Origin: Candidatus Kuenenia stuttgartensis
GTDB taxonomy: Bacteria > Planctomycetota > Phycisphaerae > Phycisphaerales > SM1A02
Length of the DNA stretch: 64,000 nucleotides
Direction of reading: 5' to 3'
Assembly: GCA_945902075.1 (NCBI GenBank)
Contig: CAMDMA010000017.1
Coordinates: 1-64,000, forward strand
Shown: one piece after another, positions 25,258-32,667 of the stretch
Layout: every line of letters starts with the position of its first letter
Numbering within the stretch: position 1 is the first letter of the stretch
Notes under the pieces: model-generated
Database searches by the model: none
Seen by the model: the letters and a program-made list of their open reading frames with translations, nothing else
What the model was told of the DNA's origin: nothing
Made by a program: the position numbers and the translations under genes

Positions 25258-26202
25258 TCAATCTGTTGCCTCGGGGTGTCCGCGCGAAATCGAACGGATT
25301 TCGTCGGCAAATACGCGTGCAGCATCACGGATCGCGACTTGCCAAGCGCCGCCAGAAGTCGACTTGGGATAAAGAACCGAACGACTTGCGGTGATCAGCG
25401 CTCCGCAATTTTCAGCAGTGAAGCACGCACGCACGTCGTCGGCAGTTCCACCCTGCGCTCCGTAGCCGGGCACAAGAAAGATCGTGTGGGGCATGCGCGC
25501 TCGCAGAGCTGAGATTTCCGAACGCTTTGTCGCACCGACGACTGCGCCCAGTTGCGAGAATCCACGCGCACCAACCGACGCGCGACCGAGTTGGTCGACA
25601 AGTTCAGCGACACACTCTGCGACCGACTCGCCGCGCGCGAGAACCTGAGCCTGCAGCGCATCACCGGACGGGTTACTCGTGCGGACAAGAGCGAATGCGC
25701 CGTGGCCCTCGCTGAGGAACGGAAGAACACCATCCGCACCCAGGTACGCGCTTATCGTCGTCCAGTGTGCGCCGGCTGCACGCGCGCTTGCTGCGTAATG
25801 CTCGGCAGAGATTCCAATATCACCACGTTTGAAATCGAGAACGACTACAAGTCCACTCGCGCGCGCGCGCGCAAGCACGCGCCACATTGCGGCATAGCCC
25901 TCCGGACCATAGCGCTCGAAGCAAGCCGCCTGGACTTTCACAGCTGCAGTTTCGAGCCGCACCGCATCGATGACTTCGCACGAGAATAGTTCAATTGCGC
26001 GCGCGCACGCGGCAACATCGCGCGTGTCGCTCGGGAGGAGTTCCTGAGGCAATCGATCGACAACCGGATCTAGCCCGACGCATGTTGCGGAACCGATCGA
26101 TGCGATGCGCTCGACGAGAAGGTCCCCGGCGTGTGCAACCGAGAGAGAGCGACCCGTCGACGACGATTGATCCGAAACTCTGGTTGTGGACGATGCGCTC
26201 AT
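25258..26202 (-). CDS. pyrF: Orotidine 5'-phosphate decarboxylase (type 2)
   Basis: A 314-residue enzyme that converts OMP to UMP. The signature is LDFKRGDIGISAEHYA, with the substrate-phosphate loop near GYGAQGGTADDV and an N-terminal TCVGLDPVVDRLPQE. This longer form is the mycobacterial/planctomycete type (PyrF group 2). The start at 26202 leaves an N-terminal Ser/Thr-rich tail of ~20 residues; a later start is possible. It lies 24 bp after DUF971 and 20 bp before the solute-binding protein gene, so DUF971-pyrF-SBP-cinA-folK look like one minus-strand unit. Confidence 0.96.
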   Translation of the reverse strand: MSASSTTRVSDQSSSTGRSLSVAHAGDLLVERIASIGSATCVGLDPVVDRLPQELLPSDTRDVAACARAIELFSCEVIDAVRLETAAVKVQAACFERYGPEGYAAMWRVLARARASGLVVVLDFKRGDIGISAEHYAASARAAGAHWTTISAYLGADGVLPFLSEGHGAFALVRTSNPSGDALQAQVLARGESVAECVAELVDQLGRASVGARGFSQLGAVVGATKRSEISALRARMPHTIFLVPGYGAQGGTADDVRACFTAENCGALITASRSVLYPKSTSGGAWQVAIRDAARVFADEIRSISRGHPEATD

Positions 26203-26226
26203 GGGGGCGCGATTGTACGGGCGACA

Positions 26227-26577
26227 CTACGCAGTCTGCGGCGGCTTTCCAAGCGTTTCACAGAGTCCGCGAAGGTACGGCCATGTGTAAATGCCGGTGT
26301 CATGACCATCGCTGAACCGAATGCGGATTGCGTAATGACCGATGGGCTCGACCGCCTCGACTCTGAGTGGCCCGGACCCACCCGAGGCTGGCAACACCGT
26401 GAAGGGATTGCGCGCCATCTCAGCGCGCAGTTCGCGCGCATCCGCTGAGGGTGAGTTACGTCGTAAAACGGGCACCTCAAGAAAGTATGTCGCTCCATCA
26501 GTCCACGCGATGGTCAGTCCTCGGTCGCGGTCAAGGTCGAGATGCGTGGGGCGCGGATCAAGCTGCGGAGGCTGCAT
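26227..26577 (-). CDS. DUF971 domain protein
   Basis: A 116-residue single-domain protein. It has the DUF971 pattern: LTIAWTDGATYFLEVPVLRRNSPSADARE, then VEAVEPIGHYAIRIRFSDGHDTGIYTWPYLRGL in shorter pieces. The SDGHDTGIYTW motif is the family mark. DUF971 also forms the N-terminal domain of gamma-butyrobetaine hydroxylases and is found in Fe-S cluster-related (ApbC/Mrp-linked) contexts; a stand-alone role is not known. It opens the minus-strand run leading to pyrF and is divergent from the thioesterase gene, with 24 bp between the starts. Confidence 0.92.
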   Translation of the reverse strand: MQPPQLDPRPTHLDLDRDRGLTIAWTDGATYFLEVPVLRRNSPSADARELRAEMARNPFTVLPASGGSGPLRVEAVEPIGHYAIRIRFSDGHDTGIYTWPYLRGLCETLGKPPQTA

Positions 26578-26601
26578 GCGGCCATGCTACGCTCGACGGT
26601 G

Positions 26602-27075
26602 ATGCCTGTGGCCGACTTCCGCCGTCTCACCCTCGATGAGCTGCTTCCAAATCCCTGGAGCACGGAGCGATCTCTCTTCGCGATCGCGCATCGCGTCCGC
26701 GTCGATGAAACGAGCCTACTTGTTCCCCATGCGAACAACGTGGTCATTCTCTCGTGGATCGACCTTGTCGCAGAGCAGCACGGAGATGCTGCGGGCGCAT
26801 CGCGAAGCGAGCTCTTCGCCGCGGGAAAGATGTGGTTTGTCGCGCGCCACGAAATCGACTACCTCGGTGAGAGTTTCGCAGGCGACGAGGTCATCATTGC
26901 AACGTGGATCGAAACACTCGGGCGTACGAGCCTCCGACGCGCAACCCGGATCGCATCCGCGCGTGACGGCCACGAGCTTGTCCGCGCAACAAGTCGGTGG
27001 GCGCTTGTCGACCTCACGACGCGAAGGCCGACCGCCATCCCGGATGCGGTGCGCGCGGCGCTCGCCGGAGAGTGA
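26602..27075 (+). CDS. Acyl-CoA/acyl-ACP thioesterase, hotdog fold
   Basis: A 157-residue protein (173 or fewer if an upstream ATG at 26584 is used). It looks like a single hotdog domain of the 4-hydroxybenzoyl-CoA thioesterase class: FAIAHRVRVDETSLLVPHANN, WIDLVAEQHG, FVARHEIDYLGESFAGDEVIIATWIE (in parts) and a final RATSRWALVDLTTRRPTAIP. The Asp and His in the first strands and helix are where family members bind the thioester. The substrate is not evident. It is divergent from DUF971 and is followed by a 370-bp gap. Confidence 0.78.
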   Translation: MPVADFRRLTLDELLPNPWSTERSLFAIAHRVRVDETSLLVPHANNVVILSWIDLVAEQHGDAAGASRSELFAAGKMWFVARHEIDYLGESFAGDEVIIATWIETLGRTSLRRATRIASARDGHELVRATSRWALVDLTTRRPTAIPDAVRAALAGE

Positions 27076-27100
27076 TCATCACCCGTGCCGAAGGCATGAG

Positions 27101-27143
27101 CCAAAGAAAAACCCCGTTCGATCAGTGTTCTGAGCGGACGGGG
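27101..27143 (-). terminator. Rho-independent terminator on the minus strand
   Basis: Arms 27112-27125 and 27130-27143 pair over 14 positions with a single mismatch and one G-T pair (loop TGTT), followed on the minus strand by TTTTTCTTT. Its orientation serves a transcript coming from the right on the minus strand. The only thing upstream on that strand before the metallophosphoesterase start is the 42-codon frame. Confidence 0.75.
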
Positions 27144-27214
27144 CGGAGGGGAGAAAGATGACTGTGTAGATGGCCGAAGATCGGCGCCTTGCCATCGCGA
27201 ACTCGGTAACCCGA

Positions 27215-27343
27215 CTACTGCGCGGAGGCTTCTCTCGAAATGATTCCCAACCTTTGCACGCAGGAGGAGTCGTAAACAACTTGACTCAACTTGCCGCTTT
27301 TGAAGGAGAACTCCTTCCGTGAAAATGTTGTTCGGCCAAGCAT
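27215..27343 (-). CDS. Possible 42-residue small protein or part of a small RNA
   Basis: An ATG at 27343 opens a 42-codon frame starting MLGRTTFSRKEFSFKSGKL and ending ISREASAQ. It has a basic first half, one Cys, no membrane segment and no clear ribosome-binding site, which weakens the coding case. The reason to list it is the good minus-strand terminator 72 bp further on, which shows that something is transcribed here. A non-coding RNA of roughly 200-270 nt is an equally good reading. No family is recognised. Confidence 0.3.
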   Translation of the reverse strand: MLGRTTFSRKEFSFKSGKLSQVVYDSSCVQRLGIISREASAQ

Positions 27344-27449
27344 GCGGTTGATCCGTAGTTTTTTTAAAAATCATCAGCTTCGCGCCTCGCCGACCACGTA
27401 GAGCGCCGCCTTCCTACCCGCCAGCTCCGGCCTCCGCTACCCTCATTTC

Positions 27450-29348
27450 ATGTTGCTCACCGCCCTTTCTGCTCTTCTTTTTGCAACCGTCCCCCCGCCC
27501 TTTGAGCGCGGCCAGGATGGGGCCGCTGCAGACGGACAAATCGTTTCGCAGGCAACCACGAGAAAAAAACAAATCGTCGCGATCGTTCCCGATCGCACCA
27601 CCGGTCGCGACTGGGGCCTTCGGTACTTGCGAGAGGCGGTTGACGACTTCAACCGCGCCGAGCCGGATGCCGTCTTTTGTGTTGGCGATCTCGTTCAGGG
27701 CTACACCCGAGATCACGCGCGCATGGAGCGCGAACGGAAAGACTTTCTCGATATCGTCGGAAATCTCACCATGCCGTTTTACCCGACCCCGGGAAACCAT
27801 GATGTCGTGAGTGGCGAGCGCAGTACGAGTGATCGTCGCTTTGCCGACGAGTACCGAACGCTGTTTGGCCCGCTTTACTACGCGGTCGAGCTTGAGTTCG
27901 CGAGTTTCGTCATCCTCAACACAGAGGATGGTGAAGGACGCATCGCGCCAGGTTTCTCTGACGCGCAACTCAGCTGGCTCGACGACACGCTCGAGCGACT
28001 TGCGCTGCGAAATCGGCCGATGATTTTGCTTTTCCATCGTCCACTTTGGGATCACGCGGCGACCCGTTGGTCAGAGCGCGTGCAACCCATTCTTGTCAAG
28101 CATGGCGTCGACTACGTGATTGCTGGCCACTATCACGCGTTACAGTCGCTGCCTCCGCGCGATGGCATTCCGTATCTGCTCCTTGGAACGTGCGGCGGAG
28201 CCAATGATCAACATCCGCTCGCAGGTCACCTCCAACACATCACCTTTGTTGTGATCGACGAAAACGGCACGATCGAGCCTTACCACCAGATCGCGGGTTG
28301 CACACTGCCCGTTGACTGGATCACCAAGGAGGACCAAGATCGCGCCTACAAGTTGAAAGGCTCGCGCGATGCGGTAACGCTCCGCGGCGCAGTAGTTGAT
28401 CCACTTGGGAAGCCCAGCGCGTCGACCATCGATGTTGTGTTGAAGAACCCGCTCGACCGCGATGTGGAGTTTCGGATGTATCCCACCGCCGCGCCAGAAC
28501 CCTTGCGCGTTGTCGATCGCGTGGACGGCAGCGAAATTGAGCGTGTGTGGACGAGTCGGACTCCAATCGACATCGCCAACGCATGGACCACTGACTTCGC
28601 CTCACCGTTTCGGCTTGAGTTTCCGCTTGAACCGATCACGCTCGCAGCGGGAGAGTCTCGAACGGTGAAAATCTCGGTCACATGTCCCGCACAAGTCGCG
28701 CCTCCACTTCCCGCCCCGTTTGACGTGGTTGCGACCTACTCCGACTCAAAAGGAAGACGGGTGCCAATCGTGTTGCGTCAGCGAGTGCCGCTCGCGCGCA
28801 CCGTACTGCTCGCACCAAGCATCGCATCTGCCACGGAGTTCCCAGTCGCGGTATGGACATGGTCGGAGTACGACACATCCGAAGCAAATGCTTCCGTCCG
28901 TGTCGCCCATGTTGCAGCACCGGAGTTGTTCGAGATTGATATCGCGGTTCCCGATCTCACTTTTTCTGGGGACGCCAAATCGGAAAACAGTCGTCAAACA
29001 CTCGACGATCCCCTCGGCGATGCTGTTCGTGTCGTGCTCGGCGAGGGGCCGGAAGCACGGGAATACCTCGTGACTTTTGACGAGCAATCGATGTCGCCTT
29101 TGGTTCGCACGCTTTCGCCGGATCGCAAGTCGCTCGTCCCGGCAGAGGCCGTTCGCGCGACACTCGTGCGTGCCGAGCGCATGTGGCACCTCAGTCTCAT
29201 CGTGGGAGCCGGTGCCCTTCCGGAGGGCGCGCGGCTTGACGGGCTCCCAATCAATATCGGGGTCGCCGACAATGACGAGACCTACCACACCCAGTGGCGA
29301 TGGGTCGCACCTCGCTCGCTGCCCGCGCGCCTCAAGCCGACAAAGTGA
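27450..29348 (+). CDS. Exported calcineurin-like metallophosphoesterase
   Basis: A 632-residue protein with a short signal peptide (MLLTALSALLFATVPPP). Residues ~40-280 form a metallophosphatase domain with the metal-ligand motifs DRTTGRD, CVGDLVQG, TPGNHDVVSG, LFHRPLW and AGHYHALQ. The remaining ~350 residues look like beta-sandwich domains, including a carbohydrate-binding-like 'DOMON' type stretch in the last ~150 residues (SPLVRTLSPDRKSL, MWHLSLIVGAGAL). The substrate is unknown; the exported setting suggests phosphoesters or nucleotides outside the cytoplasm. The gene stands alone, with gaps of more than 100 bp on both sides. Confidence 0.88.
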   Translation: MLLTALSALLFATVPPPFERGQDGAAADGQIVSQATTRKKQIVAIVPDRTTGRDWGLRYLREAVDDFNRAEPDAVFCVGDLVQGYTRDHARMERERKDFLDIVGNLTMPFYPTPGNHDVVSGERSTSDRRFADEYRTLFGPLYYAVELEFASFVILNTEDGEGRIAPGFSDAQLSWLDDTLERLALRNRPMILLFHRPLWDHAATRWSERVQPILVKHGVDYVIAGHYHALQSLPPRDGIPYLLLGTCGGANDQHPLAGHLQHITFVVIDENGTIEPYHQIAGCTLPVDWITKEDQDRAYKLKGSRDAVTLRGAVVDPLGKPSASTIDVVLKNPLDRDVEFRMYPTAAPEPLRVVDRVDGSEIERVWTSRTPIDIANAWTTDFASPFRLEFPLEPITLAAGESRTVKISVTCPAQVAPPLPAPFDVVATYSDSKGRRVPIVLRQRVPLARTVLLAPSIASATEFPVAVWTWSEYDTSEANASVRVAHVAAPELFEIDIAVPDLTFSGDAKSENSRQTLDDPLGDAVRVVLGEGPEAREYLVTFDEQSMSPLVRTLSPDRKSLVPAEAVRATLVRAERMWHLSLIVGAGALPEGARLDGLPINIGVADNDETYHTQWRWVAPRSLPARLKPTK

Positions 29349-29598
29349 GCGGAAGACACGACCCAGCCCTTCAACCCCGCCCGTCAACCCAGCCCGTTAA
29401 CCCGGCGAGGCCAACCCCACATCCATCGGCGCACAGTCACTTGACCCGCGCGGTGTTCTATCGTTCAATAACAGAGGCGTCTAATCTGAGACTTTGAAGT
29501 TCACCACGCCATTCTCCCGATTACCCGTTACGCGACGAGACCGGTTGCCGTGACAACCGACCAACTCCCGCTGAATCATGTCAGAAAGGACCAAACTC

Positions 29599-29790
29599 AT
29601 GAAGACTTTTATCGCACTCGGATTCGTGTGCTCCTGCGCACTTCTCGGCGGTTGCGGCGACGACGGCCCGGTGGTTGAGGCCGACCAGATCCGTCCCCCA
29701 GCTGCAGAAACCGTTGCGCCCCCCGGATCCACCGTCAAGATCGGTTCAAACGAAGTCGGCAACGCCCCTGCGAAGCCGAAAGCGGAGTAA
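29599..29790 (+). CDS. Small lipoprotein (63 aa)
   Basis: The ATG at 29599 has an AAGGA site 8-9 nt upstream and is preferred over one at 29578. The peptide begins MKTFIALGFVCSCALLGGCGDD, a clear lipoprotein signal with lipobox LGG-C. The mature part is only ~42 residues, acidic then Pro/Ala-rich, ending in Lys/Pro/Glu, with no known domain. It is followed by a strong terminator at 29843-29874, so it forms its own transcript. Such short, unstructured lipoproteins are common in planctomycetes; its role is unknown. Confidence 0.82.
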   Translation: MKTFIALGFVCSCALLGGCGDDGPVVEADQIRPPAAETVAPPGSTVKIGSNEVGNAPAKPKAE

Positions 29791-29842
29791 ACCGCGGCCG
29801 CAGAAGCTGAACACTTGACCAACAAGCAACTCGCGAGAGTTT

Positions 29843-29874
29843 CGACACGCCGCACTGCGGCGTGTCGTTTTTTT
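29843..29874 (+). terminator. Rho-independent terminator of the small lipoprotein gene
   Basis: Perfect 12-bp arms (29843-29854 and 29856-29867) around one base, followed by seven T. It lies 52 bp after the lipoprotein stop. Confidence 0.9.
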
Positions 29875-29879
29875 GTCCC

Positions 29880-30090
29880 TTTGGCATAGACGGAGAACCC
29901 ATCCGGCTTTTCACCACGAAATACATCCGAAAACTGAACTCGCGGTTGGATCGGACGGATGAACGTGGTGTGAAGGGCAACGTGTCTCGGAACGCGCAAC
30001 CGCGTACACCCGGACGAGCCCAACACCCCTAAATGCAGGCCATCCACCCGCCGCTGCTCTGGATTTCTGATCCAGACAGCGGTTTTTTTG
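29880..30090 (+). ncRNA. Candidate structured small RNA ending in a terminator
   Basis: This ~210-bp stretch lies between the terminator of the lipoprotein gene and the convergent aminotransferase, with no reading frame of note. It can fold into a nested hairpin: CACCACG (29912-29918) with CGTGGTG (29964-29970), then CATCCG (29924-29929) with CGGATG (29956-29961), then AAC with GTT inside. It ends in a second plus-strand terminator at 30051-30089. A terminator with no gene before it implies a separate short transcript. It does not match the tmRNA, SRP RNA or RNase P RNA features I know; 6S RNA cannot be excluded. Confidence 0.42.
30051..30089 (+). terminator. Rho-independent terminator with no upstream protein gene
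   Basis: The arms CCGCTG-CTCTGGAT (from 30051) and ATCCAGA-CAGCGG (to 30082) pair almost fully around a short loop, followed by seven T (30083-30089). The previous plus-strand gene already has its own terminator, so this one seems to serve the candidate RNA before it. Confidence 0.85.
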
Positions 30091-30139
30091 GCGATTGCCC
30101 TCGCAGACGACTCTCACTTCACAGGGCTCCCGTGATGGG

Positions 30140-31324
30140 TCAGCGCCCCTCCATGATGTCCCGAAGGATTCCAAGCCCCTTTGCGAGCACTTCCTCTTTC
30201 GCGGCAAACGACAGTCGGAAATGTGTGTCGCGGGTGGAAAACACTTTGCCAGGAATCACAAGCACGCTGCGCTCGATCGCCTTCTCGACGAACTGGGTAC
30301 CGGTCATGCCGAGTGCCTTCGGAACTTCAACGAACGAGTAAAAGGCGCCACCCGGTCGCGTGACCGTAGCGACTCCATCGAACGCTTCCAAGACCGAGTC
30401 ACGCCGCTTTTCAAAGCGGTCAACCCATGGCTGCATATCGACTTCGTATGCGTGCGCGGCGGCATACTGCGCCATGCTCGGCGCACAGACGTAGGTGTAC
30501 TGCTGGAGCTTCGCGATCGACTGCACAATATCGTGCGGTCCCGCGACGTAGCCAAGACGCCAACCGGTGCAGCCGTAGGTCTTGCCGAATCCACGGATGA
30601 GCAAGCAGTCCTTTGAGAACTGTGCAGGCGTTGGAAACCGACCACCTTCGCGGAATTCGCTAAAGGTGAACTCGTCGTAAATCTCATCTGAGATGAGGAG
30701 AATGTTTCGCGCGCGGCACAGGTCGACGATGTCCGCGAGTTCGCGCGAGGTCAGCACTACACCCGTCGGGTTCCCTGGACTATTCAACAGCACGGTCTTC
30801 GTCCGAGGAGTGATGAGCGGCTCAATGCGCTCTGCGGTCATACGAAAATCTGGGTAGGTATCGCAGAGCACAATCTTTCCGCCGGTGAGTGCCGAGAGCT
30901 GCGGGTACATGACAAAGTATGGATCGGGAACGATCGCCTCGTCGCCAGCATCGAGAAGGCACATCATGCCGAGCACAAGCGCGCCGCTCGTACCGCTGGT
31001 GACGATTGCCGAAAGCCCGTCCTTCGGATCGTGTGTCCAACCCACTTCGCTCTCGAGACGCTGCCAAATCGCGTGCAGGAGTTCGGGACAGCCCTGTGTC
31101 TGCGTGTACCCGTTTCGGTTTTCCTCGATTGCCTTGATCGCCGCACGCTTGAGCACATCGGGGACTGGAAAATCCGGCTGGCCAATGGAGAGGTTGATCG
31201 GATCCTTCAGATGCGCGGCGAGGTCAAAGACTCTTCGGATACCGCTCGCGTCGATCGACTGGGCGCGCCGGGAGAGGATCTTGGAGACATCAAGGCGTGT
31301 GGCGGCGGGCAAGGCGTGGGTCAT
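30140..31324 (-). CDS. Class I/II PLP-dependent aminotransferase
   Basis: A 394-residue fold-type I aminotransferase, of the aspartate/aromatic aminotransferase kind. Visible are INLSIGQPDFPVPD (substrate arm), YTQTQGCPELL, VTSGTSGALVLGMM (PLP phosphate loop), NSPGNPTGVV, SDEIYDEFTF (Asp and Tyr at PLP) and the Schiff-base Lys in FGKTYGCTGWRLGY, then FRLSFAA with the carboxylate-binding Arg. The ATG at 31324 is taken as the start; the frame is open to 31468 but the extension has no family match. The substrate cannot be fixed from sequence. Confidence 0.93.
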   Translation of the reverse strand: MTHALPAATRLDVSKILSRRAQSIDASGIRRVFDLAAHLKDPINLSIGQPDFPVPDVLKRAAIKAIEENRNGYTQTQGCPELLHAIWQRLESEVGWTHDPKDGLSAIVTSGTSGALVLGMMCLLDAGDEAIVPDPYFVMYPQLSALTGGKIVLCDTYPDFRMTAERIEPLITPRTKTVLLNSPGNPTGVVLTSRELADIVDLCRARNILLISDEIYDEFTFSEFREGGRFPTPAQFSKDCLLIRGFGKTYGCTGWRLGYVAGPHDIVQSIAKLQQYTYVCAPSMAQYAAAHAYEVDMQPWVDRFEKRRDSVLEAFDGVATVTRPGGAFYSFVEVPKALGMTGTQFVEKAIERSVLVIPGKVFSTRDTHFRLSFAAKEEVLAKGLGILRDIMEGR

Positions 31325-31360
31325 TGGCTGCTTGGGTTTAGAGCGATATGCGATGAAAGA

Positions 31361-31389
31361 CAACGCCCCCGAAATTTTCAGGGGCGTTG
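31361..31389 (-). terminator. Hairpin between the small basic protein gene and the aminotransferase gene
   Basis: CAACGCCCC-type arms (31361-31369 and 31381-31389), extended by GAAA/TTTC, form a strong hairpin with a short loop. On the minus strand it is followed by GTCTTTC, so the T-run is poor. It lies 142 bp after the small basic protein gene and 36 bp before the aminotransferase ATG. It may be a weak terminator or a leader structure. Confidence 0.5.
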
Positions 31390-31530
31390 CAGTATGCCAT
31401 ATCGGGGAGATTTGGGTTCGGGTCTGCGGCCCAGCGATGGCCTCACACACCAATTGATTCGTGATCAATCAAGGCCCAATGGGCACTGGCGAGGAGACCC
31501 GCCGAGCGCTTCCCAGATCCGAGATATCGT

Positions 31531-31791
31531 TTACTTCTTACCGGCAGGCTTCTTCTCGCCCTTCTTGTCACCCTTGGCTGGAGTTGCGGCAGCCGCGGCC
31601 GGATCCTTCTTGGGCTTCTTGCCGGTGGTCACTTTGATGCTCAGAACCTTCGGAAGTCCGAGCGGCGAAGTCTTGCCGCCGACAAAGGCCTCTGACTCGG
31701 TCAACTTCGAGACGCGCTCGTCGCGGGTGAGCACGTTGCGATGCTGATTGAGTGCGCCGGACTTGGTCTTGAGACTGTTGTGGATGCCCAT
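31531..31791 (-). CDS. PVC-type small basic protein with a Lys/Ala-rich tail
   Basis: An 86-residue protein. The first ~60 residues (MGIHNSLKTKSGALNQHRN, VLTRDERVSKL, PLGLPKVLSIKV) match what I know of the 'small basic protein' family TIGR04137, whose members read MSxHxSLxxKxxLxxxRNVLTRxERIxKL...FGLPKVxxxK. The family is conserved in Chlamydiae, Verrucomicrobia and Planctomycetes, and its function is not established; the charge suggests RNA binding. The last ~25 residues are a low-complexity Lys/Ala/Pro tail (KKPKKDPAAAAATPAKGDKK), which the shorter members lack. The frame is open up to 32055, but the extension lies antisense to its neighbour and is not real. Confidence 0.82.
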   Translation of the reverse strand: MGIHNSLKTKSGALNQHRNVLTRDERVSKLTESEAFVGGKTSPLGLPKVLSIKVTTGKKPKKDPAAAAATPAKGDKKGEKKPAGKK

Positions 31792-31915
31792 GGGAGTTCG
31801 TTCGTTGAAAGTTCGTTTGCTTGAAACGGTGATTGACTCGATGCCAGATTTGGTCACGCAGAGAAAGGGAACTGACCCTTTGCATGCTTGAGCATGCTTC
31901 GCCCATCTTGATGAG

Positions 31916-32590
31916 TTAGCCCTTTTTGAAGAGCTTGTGATACCTGTCGCCGAAGTCGCTGTTTCCGGGACCAGACGCCTTCCAAAGGACGCCGACCTGG
32001 CGAATGCGCTCTTCGAGCTGCTTGATGACCGGGCCGCTGCGTTCGGACAACTCAAAACCAGGCAGCACGGTCACTTCGCGAAGCCGACCATTGTGATCGG
32101 GAACCACGTACGCGTCAAGGCCTCGCTCGCGGCAGAAGGCGACCAAACGCACCGCATTGGGCTCGAGCGTGGAGGCAAGGACGAAATAATGGAGGCCCTG
32201 CTGCCTTGGATCGACACCATCGGCAGCTTTTGGAAGGGCCAAGGTGGTGCTTGTCGAGGCCGTGACTGAAGGAACCAACTCGGCGGTGGTGGGTGCTGCG
32301 ACGGGAGAGTTCTCAGACACGCGCGCCGCATCAGACCCGGCGTTGAGCGGGAGATTTTGCCCGGAAGGTGATTCGAGAGTTTCATCGCGTCCCCCGCGAC
32401 GAGCTCCCAGCACATACGCAGCCGAGAGCGCAGCGATGACGGCGGCGATGACAACCACCCACACCAACAATGTACGCAGGTGCGCAGTCTCGAACAGCGC
32501 ATTGCGCCGCGGCGCGGTCCGCGCACGGCCTTCGCCCTCGCGCGCGCTTCCGAGTAATTCATAAAGGGCAGGTCCGCCTCGTCGCGCCAT
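31916..32590 (-). CDS. Membrane-anchored protein with a SPOR-like C-terminus
   Basis: A 224-residue protein that starts MARRGGPALYELLGSAREG, a cytoplasmic segment I associate with planctomycete proteins. It is followed by a basic stretch, one membrane helix (LLVWVVVIAAVIAALSAAYV), a Ser/Thr/Ala/Pro-rich linker of ~70 residues, and a C-terminal domain of ~80 residues (GLHYFVLASTLEPNAVRLVAF, CRERGLDAYVV, EVTVLPGF). That domain looks like a SPOR domain, which binds denuded glycan strands of peptidoglycan; this is inference from layout. The next upstream Met (32644) adds residues with no family likeness. Confidence 0.65.
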   Translation of the reverse strand: MARRGGPALYELLGSAREGEGRARTAPRRNALFETAHLRTLLVWVVVIAAVIAALSAAYVLGARRGGRDETLESPSGQNLPLNAGSDAARVSENSPVAAPTTAELVPSVTASTSTTLALPKAADGVDPRQQGLHYFVLASTLEPNAVRLVAFCRERGLDAYVVPDHNGRLREVTVLPGFELSERSGPVIKQLEERIRQVGVLWKASGPGNSDFGDRYHKLFKKG

Positions 32591-32667
32591 CTTGGTTCTC
32601 GTTGGGTCCTTCCCACGGTTGAGACTGCGACTGTAGCAGGGCACGGCGGTGGATCAGGCCGTCGCGG

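Larger units (their letters stand above)
27076..27449. other. 374-bp gap with signs of a minus-strand short transcript
   Basis: No long frame fits either strand. Three things stand out: a Rho-independent terminator facing the minus strand (27101-27143), a 42-codon frame on the minus strand (27215-27343), and a 16-bp palindrome GAAGGAG-AA-CTCCTTC at 27302-27317. An A/T-rich block at 27355-27372 could hold a promoter for that unit, or the promoter of the metallophosphoesterase gene on the plus strand. Confidence 0.5.

Noticed and set aside
30055-30082. A tRNA-like anticodon stem-loop (CTGGA-TTTCTGA-TCCAG)
   Set aside because: No acceptor stem, D-arm or T-loop lies around it, and the stem is part of a longer terminator hairpin followed by seven T.
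31792-32055. N-terminal extension of the small basic protein
   Set aside because: It overlaps the end of the SPOR-like gene in another frame, and the family start is at 31791.
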